Shown piece by piece: positions 57,301 through 64,000 of a DNA stretch of 64,000 nt. The stretch lies in contig NC_087249.1 in assembly GCF_037042905.1 (NCBI RefSeq), forward strand, positions 40,135,401 through 40,199,400. The letters run 5' to 3'. The DNA is from Lytechinus pictus. Taxonomy: Eukaryota; Echinodermata; Echinoidea; Temnopleuroida; Toxopneustidae. The translations under genes were made by a program, and so were the position numbers. The notes beneath the pieces are model-generated. The model searched no databases. It was not told where the DNA came from and saw only the letters and a list, made by a program, of their open reading frames with translations. Numbering within the stretch: the first letter of the stretch is position 1; each line of letters starts with the position of its first letter.

Positions 57301-60300
57301 GAGGAAAAAAAAAAAGAAAGAGTAGGAGGAGTTGGAGGAATAGAAGAGGGAGCAGGAAAAGGAGGAGGATAGGGAGAAGGAATTGAGGAGAAGATGAAGG
57401 AGAAGAAGGGGAAGATTGAGAATGGGGGAACTATGCAGGATGATGATGATAATGATGAAGAGGATCGGGGAGGGAGGATAATGATGAGATGGCAGGAGGG
57501 ATGATGACAAGGTGGAGGAGAATGTTGTTTTAATCATAGATTGCTGAGGCGCCGCAACGGATTGACACTTTCATTTGCTCTGTTTACAATCTAGGGCTCA
57601 TGGTATTTTCTCGATCGGTATCGAGCAGAAAGATGCAGATGGTGGTCGTGGTCTTAGGAGTAAGATCGTCCTAGCTGATCTGGCTGGTAAGTAAATTGAA
57701 ACCCAGCCGTACATTGCAGGGGGGGGGGGCAGTTCCCCCTCCCCTGAAAACATTTTTTACTGAAAATTCTCACCAGATTCACCCCAAGTGTGTATACGGC
57801 AATCCTTCTATATCACTTTAGAATAATCAAAAGCACACCCCTATGACAAGCTCAGTCGCTTCACTCCGTAGATCTGGGTTTTTACAAAATTTCGCATCTT
57901 GCCCCCCACCCCACTTCGGAAAAAATTCTGCATACCCTCATATGAAGACTCTCAACAGGGACAAGAAAAAAACTTTTTAAAACATTCCCTTCTCTTACTA
58001 TTCATGTTTTATTTTAATAAAGCATTAAAAACACATATTTTCATGATTTGCCAGTGCAGTTTGAAAGCATATTGGAAGTACCAAAATCTTGTAAATTTCT
58101 CATAAGCATTATAGATAGGTTGTCTTTTTAGACATATGGTTGTTTATGGTAGGTAAATTTTGATGTTGGGCTGTTGAACATACAGAACTTTCTTTCAATA
58201 AAATGCATATTTACAATTGATAGATCAATTTTAGGTCAGCAAAATTAATGATGTTAATATTTATTGGTCAATTTTGGCTATAGCAAATTCATAAAAGGTA
58301 TTTTCTCTTAAACTTTTTGTTGCAAGGAACTGGCTATCAACTTGAATCAGTTGTGAGGCTTATGATTGATTTATAAACAGGTGTTAAATCAACTGTTTAT
58401 TGATTGTAAGGTAATTACAGTGTTTCGTATATCTTCCTTTAATTCTGGTCTTATTTATATTCAATGAGTTAAGGACACATACCAATGAAAGTCCTTATTT
58501 ACTGCTTCTGATGACATTAAACAAAAAAGATCTACTCTTCAAAATCTTATATCTTTGTTTCTGTTTGTTTCATTTTACTGTGATTTATTTCATTCACTAT
58601 AATTTTCTCCTTTTTTTTCAGGTTCAGAAAGCGTTCAGAGTAAAGACAAAGGGTAAGTATATATAACCACTTATCTCTTTTTAAATAAAAAAATTGTGTT
58701 CTGTCATAGCATTTATCTAACACTGAAAAAACACTATATAATATATCTTTTTTTGCAAAATGTAGAATAATATTGGACTTCATGAGGATCTCTGCCATAC
58801 AAAAAAGGCAATGGCTCATAATCGGAACTCGGGTTTAATCTAAACTCTGGTCTACAGTTGTAAATCAACTATGGATAGCCAGTTGGGCAATTAAAAAAAA
58901 AAATGTTTTTCTGACCCCCTGTATGTGGGACCTTTATTAAATTTTCTGTCTCTGATTTCTTGTTCTTTTGACAGTCTGTAATGTTCTCAAAGGACCATGA
59001 CTTGGTTAGTTTATGAAGTGAAGGAAGACGTGAGAAAAATGGGGGTTTGAAGTACAAAAAAGGTCTAATCATTTTATGGCATTGCCCAGTTCTGACACAA
59101 ATCTCTATCAGTGCAGGTTCACTTTATCAGCTCATGTCATTGAAAAAATTGTGTCATCTATCTTGTATTCTTCATTCGTCTTGAGAATATGCTATGCCAG
59201 CTAGGGAGCATTTTGTTGACTGCATTGTATCATACATCTTTTCTCTCCCCATCTCACAGACTTGGTGCCTTGGGGGATGTGATCAGCGCCCTCGGCGATC
59301 CTCGGAAGAAAGGGGGCCATGTTCCTTACAGGGATTCAAAGGTTACACGTTTACTGCAGGTATTGTAATAGCTTTGTATTTTTTTGCCCAGCCCGCCCGG
59401 CTCCATTAAATAAAGATTTCTTTTGAATAGTTCGCTTTGAAGACCTTCATAGCTTGAAGTTAATGATACAAAGTTTCTTTCAAGGCGTTTCTAAATTTTT
59501 CACTACCTAGTATGTTATAAGCTACTGAAATTCTTTTATGTACAGTCAATCTTTCTAGTTTATTTTTCAGTGTTTTCTGTGGTGCCATCTTTACCTTTGT
59601 ATTAACACAGTTCAAATGAACGTTTTGGGTCCTCTCTTTTTCTTTGTTGTATTTTACTCATATTGAGCAAAATTGAATATTGGTCCTCATTTCCTGTATT
59701 TGTTCATTTACTCAAGATGACAATTTCTTTTTTTTTCAATTTTATTTGATTCCATTCTTCTATGATCATTAACTATTGAAAATTTGTTTTATCATTCACC
59801 ATGAAGTTTAGGTAAACGTCAAATGAATTGGAAAGGGAGACCTTTGGATTAAAGTTATTTAGTTAATCTTTCTCCTGTCCCATCATCCATCCTTATCCTA
59901 TTGTTTGTCTATGTTCTTCATATGTTTTTTGATCGTGTAGAATAATGATAATGTATTCCCATGAATCCCAGGACGCCCTTGGTGGGAATGCCCACACGCT
60001 GATGTTCACGACCATCTCCCCGTCCGATACGTGCTACAACGAGACCCTGACCACCCTACAGTACGGGCAGTACTGCAAGAACATCATCAATCACCCAGCA
60101 ATAAATGTGGTATGTACTCTTCTTGCTCTTGTCAACACAATGTTCTAAAGTTACACACTGTTATGAGCCTACATGATAATTGATGTGAGGGCCAAGGAAA
60201 TTCACTGAATTGTAGATATCGTTGAAGCAAAATCAAATAGAAATCGAAATACAAAATAATAGAGTTTTGAGGCTGGATGTTTCGTTTTCTTTTTAATAAA

Positions 60301-63300
60301 CTCGAATTTGAGTAGAGGAGGCTTGATAATTCATTCAGTGCCCTGGTTCAGTTCTAGAGCCCTTTGATAAGGCATTTCCTCGTTACTAGGTCCCTCAGAG
60401 AGGACCTTAAGCTTTTGGTTCTCTGATTGCTTGCTTACAAGCATTCTCGCTTTCTGAGCAATCAAGTAAAATATCACCACCACCATTCCTTTTTGTACAT
60501 TCATTCATTTCATTTGAGTAGAATTGAAAGAATGTGAAATACATTCTATTAGGTGACTTCAGAGTCCCTTAATTGTTTGACCAAGAGAATATTTGACATT
60601 TAGAAAATTTTGTTTGACCAAGAGATTTCTTGACATTTTAAAAATTTTGTTTGACCAAGTGAATTTTTGACACGTTTTCTCCCCAGGATGATAGTGAACG
60701 ACTGACCAATCAACTTCGCGAGGAGATTTCTCGTCTGCGGGAAAAGCTGACCGGTACTTCACTGACCGAAGCGGGAAGCAAAGAAGATGTGGCCAAACTG
60801 CAGGTCAGTACAGGTCAAATGTTATACGAATCAAAAGTTAAAAATTATCTTTTAAAATGTGTGTCATTGTAGAGTTGTTGTGGATCAGTGGTTAAGTCTT
60901 GGGACTTTGCACCACGTGGTCATGGATTCCAATCCCGTCACAGCACCTCCAGCCTTAATCTGATTTACAATTTGCCACTCTACCACCCAGGTAAAGTAAA
61001 TGGGTATTTGGTAGGAACACTTTCCTTGAATGCATGCATGAGCATCTGATCAGGGTAGCTATGCTGGTGCCGTGGTTGTAGTATGCTATGCTTATAACCA
61101 TTGAATCAAGCGATAAATGTTTCATATCGTTATATTAATTATTTTTTGCAGATTTTAATTGATCAGATATTTATCATTTATTCATTTATTTATTTATTTA
61201 TTCATTCATTTGTTCATTCATTTATTTATTTAACCATTCATCCATCCATTCATTCATTTGTCTTCTTTTAGTAGGGTTGCTCCATCAATAACCTGTATAC
61301 TGTTGTAACTCGAGGCCCTAAAACATAAATACAATTATTACAAACATTTAAAACATAAAAACATAAAACATAAAAAGCAAAAAAAAATAAAAATAGACAA
61401 ACAATTTCAAGCAAATAAGAAGAAAAAATAAAACAACACAAAGGGCCACCTCATTTACTAAGGCTATCATAAACCAAATTTATTTCTACCGATCAGGATT
61501 TGATAAAGGATCTTCAGATTGCAAAGCGTCAAGGATGGGAGGAGAAGGAGAGACAATCAACTCAGTATGAAGAGGAGAGGAGAGAGAACCTCGCTAAGAA
61601 GGTAAGATTTATCAACTTTTTTGTTATTCAACAATATCTTATAATTTGGCCTACAACCTTCCCCTTCCCATCCGCTCAGTATAAAGAGGAGAAAACCTTG
61701 CTAAGAATAATAATATATAATAATATTTCTTATTTACTCAGGGTAGCCACTTCAGCTCTAATGAACTGTTCTCTCAGCTGGCCCTGCATATCGTAATGCT
61801 AGTATTACCCTTCTCCATTCTAATACATTGAGAGAAGGCAGAAAGTCCAATTTTTTATAAAAGTCTTTGGTATGACTCGGCCGGGGAATGAACCCACGAC
61901 CTCCCATTCATGAGACAAGTATCATGACACAAGTATATTTCAAAAAATGCAAAAAAATGAGAGAAATATATGAAAAGAAATTTAATTAAAATCCAACAAT
62001 GAATATCAAAGTCATGAACTTTGGGAATTTGGACTTTGCCATGTCACAAGTGAGCAGCTATCCTATTTGTCATGTAATAGAAATATCCATAGGTAGCCAT
62101 TTTTTAACTGTTCATGATGACTAAAGATTTTTTTTTAGTGTCTTAACCCACGACCTCCTAGGAGTATGTCATTTCATGGAATAATAGTCTTTTAACATTC
62201 TCATTCCACTCATTTCTTTAGATATTATGGTTTGGAAAATTGCATCTGATCACAAAATTTAAACTTTTTAAAGAAGCCACAAAACGTCTTGCTTTAAAAT
62301 AAAATTGATTCTGTCAGCTAATAATGAACTCTTTTGGTTGGGACGGTACATGAAAGAGATGTCAATATGTGAAATAAATTGGAATAGTTAGATATAAATT
62401 GCCATTTTAATTATGAAAAAAAGTTACTTGATGAAATTATATATTCTTTTACAGGGTATTCTGCAGTGGGTAATGGCGGAGAGCGTTCATAGAGACAACA
62501 GAGAGATGCAGGAAAGGATCTTACTCATGCAGAAAGAAAAAGATCAGGTAAATAATGAAGGAGTGAGGTAGGGAGAGACAGATCTGATTTCATTTGTGTA
62601 TCTAGGCACTGAGTAGCTACCTCAGCTGTGGTAGGACTGTTTTTTTTTTGTAGGGTCATGCAAATAAACATAATCCATGTCCAATATGCAAACAACATTC
62701 CCATTGTAATTCCAATATACAAACTGAAATACAAACTTAATATGAAATAGAGATACAAAATGAGTGAGAGAGAGAGAGACAGATAGATAGTAATACAAGC
62801 AGGTTGACAAATGAACATAAGAGACAAGGGAATAGAATGGAGAAACAGAGGGCCAAACAGCTCTGCATCAAAAATAGAGAGAAAACCACTCAGACAGTGA
62901 AAATAAACCCAGACAAATAAGATACAGAGAGAAGATGGACTGAGACATACACAATGCAACTGACGGAGATACATAAGTAAAGAAAGACATTTGAATTGAG
63001 AATGATATACAGAGGGACAAATCACACAATCCTATCTCCATTCCTGTACATCTCTACACTGAAACCTAAAGAAAAATTGCCCTAAATTCTTGTACTTTTA
63101 CTGAACAGCATCTTCATACACTTAAATCTTGTCTTTCGCTCTCTTAATTCCTGCATCTGTGTTGTAGTCTGAAGCGGAAAAGCTTCTCCTACTTTCAGTA
63201 AATATGTACCTTGATACAAATGATTCTTATCTTTTCAGTTGCAACATGAATACAAGGACAAACGATCATTAGTGGATAGGCTGAAAGAGGATCTCCAAGC

Positions 63301-63335
63301 TAAGATTGTAGATTACACCAATATGGCCGAAAGTG
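48173..63335 (+). CDS. Divergent kinesin motor protein (kinesin-3-like), 5' and middle exons; continues past the window
   Basis: Fourteen exons join in frame for 465 residues: 48173-48328, 48745-48792, 49303-49449, 54598-54669, 55726-55805, 56509-56628, 57595-57686, 58622-58652, 59260-59359, 59972-60109, 60687-60803, 61497-61601, 62455-62547, 63239-63335. Motor landmarks: [10 protein letters not shown] at the N-terminus; P-loop GPTNSGKT (about 95-102); switch II as [36 protein letters not shown] before the neck. After the motor, [17 protein letters not shown] and a charged coiled coil follow, as in kinesin-3. Switch I, normally NxxSSRSH, reads KAHRARAHG, so both serines are lost. The P-loop suggests ATP binding, but hydrolysis may be impaired. 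The first coding exon and cargo-binding tail are missing from the window. Confidence 0.9.
48745..48792 (+). CDS. Kinesin exon b
   Basis: Phase 0-0, 16 codons: [16 protein letters not shown], the F-x-FDxx(F/Y) motor strand. Donor GTAAGT. Confidence 0.88.
49150..49290. repeat. (ATT)n microsatellite
   Basis: Long ATTATTATT tract directly before the P-loop exon acceptor. The open frames through it are artefacts. Confidence 0.95.
49303..49449 (+). CDS. Kinesin exon c: P-loop
   Basis: Phase 0-0. Encodes [20 protein letters not shown], then [18 protein letters not shown], containing the Walker A motif. Acceptor TTTGCTGCAG, donor GTAAGA. Confidence 0.93.
49663..49840 (-). repeat. 3' LTR of the antisense element
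   Basis: 178 bp beginning CGCCATGGGTTAATAAGGCA on plus and ending ACACACTGGCG. Identical to the other LTR over almost its whole length. Confidence 0.9.
51211..53691 (-). CDS. 826-aa protein of the LTR element: retropepsin-like region plus low-complexity repeats
   Basis: Starts about 100 bp inside the 5' LTR. Residues 70-200 follow the retropepsin layout of Ty3-type polyproteins: strand, turn, LNLI, then a [20 protein letters not shown] block and a GDG...YG end. The catalytic D-(S/T)-G-A is K79-S-G-S here, so proteolysis is unlikely. Then come an acidic stretch with repeated GY(E/V/K)(T/S)SD and VKQ(C/W)N words (about 255-400), six copies of a TLPDVTV(L/S/F)PN-type repeat (about 525-590), and four Pro/His-rich RPPD(R/Q)PHA(T/I)PG-type repeats near the C-terminus. 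No zinc knuckle, RT or integrase motif is seen. Function is unknown. Confidence 0.8.
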   Translation of the reverse strand: MVDERLGFFPNINLCSPTYTMARAALTAAAAVHDASSWRSASRSSQPRLRQFSACRQILNKPCFCARTIDNSRINVELKSGSQLNLITESVADDIGVEILVDDFGFDDYFVDGVSIVSLVDQTLVVGLTQFTLLYEDCELWFDGVVVHDDYLRGSRSIVAGAPFMEQNDISVRPSKQLIRFGDGTAFCYGLSSRAAPPCFRDVDLAGIHSITNHILIDREHEMNESEMDDSREIDNHVTLGTTVTPVNTNIHKGDDGYETSDSELNESQCNDCKSCNEDRRDETSNGEVLEIDKGEMKPCNVDGYKSSDGGGHDSNIVDVKQCNADDGYVTSDDEVNATNSADMKEWNEEVEYAACDGLDHESDQCDVKQWNEEIGYEANVDVVDKANGDDVLIGHMRDVKETRKDNVGSIDSDVIGQDTDANVPSLFQECTVTDTYESSSCSPPVLRLSDFRTSSLHCIDCWHGNIAFTTLSGLSCSPLSADEFQPLVIWDCCQSNVTCSFTESLDLDPSQNHGPCFLSDVTISPNMTLPDVTVLPNLSLPDVTVSPTLTLPDVTIFPNMTLPDETVLPNISLDMLLDRCIGSNLVVDRGGTVLPLDHMFDTSSSVDTVSVTPSADSVLPFNASNRHRANTGVTAMPPCQANVSSSSSTTQVIRPARVQCFVNGLIPQSCKSFIPPASYPTECKHSPSIPVSNSHVHSIRTGVAPRTRPPNQPLATLELGPADLSVLEGVHHCRPPDQPHAIPGHCPADLSNPQGCLHTRPPDRPHATPGYGPAGLSIPVVKFHRPYDVGPYLGLFFMILAYQRSRDIYCLIQCSLALLSRPMIT
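53790..53971 (-). repeat. 5' LTR of the antisense element
   Basis: About 182 bp. Differs from the left copy by a small substitution/insertion in TATAATAC(AACACA)AAACAAC. The final G may belong to the target duplication. Confidence 0.9.
54598..54669 (+). CDS. Kinesin exon d
   Basis: Phase 0-0, 24 codons: [24 protein letters not shown]. Follows the 5.1-kb intron that holds the LTR element. Donor GTAAGA. Confidence 0.88.
54690..54832. mobile_element. Hairpin MITE with GGGGCCCGTAACACAAAG ends
   Basis: CTGGGGCCCGTAACACAAAG at the left and CTTTGTGTTACGGGCCCCTG at the right. Lies just after kinesin exon d. Confidence 0.88.
55098..55265. mobile_element. MITE family 2, copy 3
   Basis: GTGGGTGTTTCAGAAAGCTG ... 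CAGCTTTATGAAACGGCCCC with inverted AAGGATCACCAGTCGTTCTT arms; same family as 24875 and 27497. Confidence 0.88.
55726..55805 (+). CDS. Kinesin exon e
   Basis: Phase 0 in, phase 2 out. Encodes [20 protein letters not shown], then QHPQIG; (Y/D)xxxxDLLNP is a motor hallmark. Donor GTAAAT. Confidence 0.9.
56509..56628 (+). CDS. Kinesin exon f: switch I region begins
   Basis: Phase 2-2. Encodes [20 protein letters not shown], then [19 protein letters not shown]. The normal N-x-x-SSRSH sequence is replaced. Donor GTAAGA. The last 23 bases and donor are duplicated 405 bp downstream. Confidence 0.9.
56606..57180 (+). repeat. Tandem duplication (405-bp offset) that includes the 3' end of a kinesin exon
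   Basis: GATATCAAGGCGCACAGAGC at 56606 recurs as GATATCAAGGCACACAGAGC at 57011. The following intron sequence also recurs (AAGAACAAGTCTTGATTCTT, CGCTTCATCCTCTCATTTAT, TTTAGTTTAGTGATATAATA). In the second copy the splice donor GTAAGA has become GCAAGA. Confidence 0.92.
56758..57530. repeat. Purine-rich GGA/GAA simple repeats (two blocks)
   Basis: GAGGAGGAGAAG-type tracts at 56760-57010 and 57172-57520, the second being part of the same duplication. Long minus-strand frames rich in Ser/Leu/Phe are artefacts. Confidence 0.9.
57595..57686 (+). CDS. Kinesin exon g: end of switch I to switch II
   Basis: Phase 2 in, phase 1 out. Encodes [20 protein letters not shown], then [10 protein letters not shown]. 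Donor GTAAGT. Confidence 0.9.
57720..58560. other. Intron, nothing recognised
   Basis: G-run repeat border at 57720 (GGGGGGGGGGCAGTTCCCCC), then AT-rich DNA with no domain or clear element. Confidence 0.5.
58622..58652 (+). CDS. Kinesin exon h (31 bp)
   Basis: Phase 1 in, phase 0 wrap to next as 2 nt; encodes [10 protein letters not shown], completing the DLAGSE switch II motif. Very short, but both splice sites are good (CAG / GTAAGT). Confidence 0.85.
58883..59089. mobile_element. MITE family 3, copy 2
   Basis: GGGCAATTAAAAAAAA at the left and TTTTATGGCATTGCCC at the right. The interior matches 32838-33040 (TGTATGTGGGACCTTTATTA, GACAGTCTGTAATGTTCTCA). Confidence 0.8.
59260..59359 (+). CDS. 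Kinesin exon i
   Basis: Encodes [20 protein letters not shown], then [13 protein letters not shown], the relay helix and YRDSKLTRLL motif. Donor GTATTG is weaker than consensus. Confidence 0.9.
59972..60109 (+). CDS. Kinesin exon j: end of motor
   Basis: Phase 0-0. Encodes [20 protein letters not shown], then [18 protein letters not shown]; kinesins normally have LxYAxRAKxI here. Donor GTATGT. Confidence 0.92.
60545..60680 (+). repeat. Three ~47-bp tandem repeats next to a splice acceptor
   Basis: TTGTTTGACCAAGAGAAT(A/T)T, TTGACATTT and AAAATTT recur three times, ending about 10 bp before the acceptor of kinesin exon k. Confidence 0.85.
60687..60803 (+). CDS. Kinesin exon k: neck coiled coil
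   Basis: Phase 0-0. Encodes [20 protein letters not shown], then [19 protein letters not shown], like the LIRELREEVxRLR neck of kinesin-3. Donor GTCAGT. Confidence 0.9.
60880..61110 (+). mobile_element. tRNA-derived SINE (second family)
   Basis: An A-box-like TGGATCAGTGGTTAAG and B-box-like GGATTCCAATCCC are spaced as in a tRNA. The body has CTCTACCACCCAGGTAAAGT and AATGGGTATTTGGTAGGAAC. Confidence 0.65.
61140..61265. repeat. (ATTT)n/(ATTC)n microsatellite
   Basis: TTATTCATTTATTTATTTAT-type tract. Confidence 0.95.
61497..61601 (+). CDS. Kinesin exon l
   Basis: Phase 0-0. Encodes [20 protein letters not shown], then [15 protein letters not shown]; the W-E-E-K position matches the TWEEKL motif of kinesin-3 proteins. 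Donor GTAAGA. Confidence 0.9.
61735..61920 (-). mobile_element. tRNA-derived SINE, minus strand copy
   Basis: Reverse complement carries the B-box region (CGTGGGTTCATTCCCCGGCC), then CATACCAAAGACTTTTATAA and GGGTAATACTAG...GGCCAGCTGAGAG, as in the plus-strand copy at 21519-21745. Confidence 0.8.
61921..62454. other. Intron, nothing recognised
   Basis: AT-rich intron sequence. A short SINE-like scrap (TTAACCCACGACCTCCTAGG) lies near 62142. Confidence 0.5.
62455..62547 (+). CDS. Kinesin exon m
   Basis: Phase 0-0. Encodes [20 protein letters not shown], then [11 protein letters not shown], a helical segment. Donor GTAAAT. Confidence 0.88.
63239..63335 (+). CDS. Kinesin exon n (last in window)
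   Basis: Phase 0 in, phase 1 out. Encodes [20 protein letters not shown], then [12 protein letters not shown], coiled coil. Donor GTAAGA; the gene continues beyond the window. Confidence 0.88.
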
Positions 63336-63579
63336 GTAAGAGAGCTTGTTCATTGAATGACTTGTCATAGTTTAAATTGAAACTTGATGGAGAGAAAATT
63401 GATTGTTGAGAAGTCGGTCAGCAAATCAGTAGTCCAAAGTTTCAAGTCCAAAACTTTACCTCGGAATTGCGGCAGTAGCCCTTAACCCCTTGCTCTACTT
63501 TCCACACATCCTAACCGGCACTCCGACTCCTCTAACTCCTAGTCTTCTTTGGTCATCCATTATCGTGGAAGAGCCATGG

Positions 63580-63780
63580 TGTAGTGCAGGGGTTCTCAAA
63601 CTTTTTCCTTGAAGGGCCAGATGAGACTCCAAGTAAACCTGAAAGGGCCAGGGTGAAGTGGATACTTAGAAGAAAAAAATGTGTGCGAAGCGCAAAGACC
63701 CTTGCGGTTGGGGTCCTAGATGTTCTCTTGTGCAATCTGGCCCTTACTTTGGGAGCATTTAATCTAACAAATTTATAACA
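63580..63780 (+). mobile_element. hAT-like element terminus (CAGGGGTTCTCAAACTTTTT)
   Basis: GCAGGGGTTCTCAAACTTTT is the typical first ~20 bp of Charlie/MER-type hAT elements. It is followed by GAAGGGCCAGA-type sequence and a 64-codon meaningless frame. The right end was not found. Lies after the last kinesin exon in the window. Confidence 0.55.
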
Positions 63781-64000
63781 GTTTCACATGGAACGCAGGC
63801 AAAATTAGAAAAGATTTCAAAATACAGCGAGAGCAATATTAATGATAACAAAATTGTAGTACTTTGTTAAAAGGAATCTAGATTGTACCTATACATACCT
63901 GGTATTGGGGAGTTAGATAATGATTTGAAGTATCAAAATTTTTTGTAGTCAAAGTAGAATGAATAATAAAGCATGTCTGTTGTATACTCTAACAAGGGTG
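63781..64000. other. Kinesin intron to window end
   Basis: AT-rich intron sequence without recognisable features. Confidence 0.5.

Noticed and set aside
56696..57537. Long minus-strand frames rich in Ser, Leu and Phe
   Set aside because: They are translations of purine-rich GGA/GAA simple repeat within a kinesin intron.
62525..63025. 166-aa minus-strand hydrophobic frame
   Set aside because: Lies over kinesin intron low-complexity AGAGAG/ACAGA sequence; no recognisable membrane-protein family.

Overview
The window is animal genomic DNA, most likely from an echinoderm of sea-urchin type. The genes have GT-AG introns and the DNA is packed with short inverted-repeat elements, tRNA-derived SINEs and satellites. 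The extracellular gene has an EGF/sushi/HYR/GCC2_GCC3 architecture common in deuterostomes. The taxon is an inference from gene and repeat style; no species can be named from sequence alone.

Four genes can be read. (1) A single-exon rhodopsin-like GPCR lies on the minus strand at 3642-4823. (2) The 3' part of a secreted multidomain gene lies on the plus strand at 15346-28163. Eleven exons encode two calcium-binding EGF domains, two sushi domains, two HYR domains, a sushi-like exon and a GCC2_GCC3 cysteine-rich module, as in SVEP1/polydom. (3) A complete HPF1 gene lies on the minus strand at 34224-42679. Its seven coding exons sum to exactly 416 codons, with an N-terminal PBZ zinc finger. (4) The 5' two-thirds of a divergent kinesin lies on the plus strand from 48173 to beyond the window end. 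Fourteen exons are visible, with a motor domain, neck and coiled coil, and the switch I motif is altered.

The rest is mostly repeats. 1-548 is a near-perfect palindrome. 1590-2935 is a minisatellite. 5.6-11.3 kb holds DNA-transposon relics and a roughly 208-bp tandem array. 11.3-14.7 kb is a 108/93-bp satellite broken by a Tc1/mariner-like non-autonomous element. Introns of the EGF/sushi gene carry MITEs, SINEs and a repeat with perfect DR1 nuclear-receptor motifs. 28.2-34.1 kb holds a non-LTR retrotransposon tail and a 2.7-kb TIR element. HPF1 introns hold several foldback elements. 44.3-46.4 kb is a TIR-bounded element with a 12-copy, exactly 110-bp array. Kinesin intron 3 holds an antisense, apparently young LTR retrotransposon of 4.3 kb whose only long ORF (826 aa) has a retropepsin-like region but no reverse transcriptase or integrase.

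The genes do not form an operon or pathway. HPF1 (nuclear PARP1/2 cofactor) and the kinesin are divergently oriented and may share a promoter region around 42.7-43.2 kb. No rRNA, tRNA gene, CRISPR array or bacterial feature was seen.
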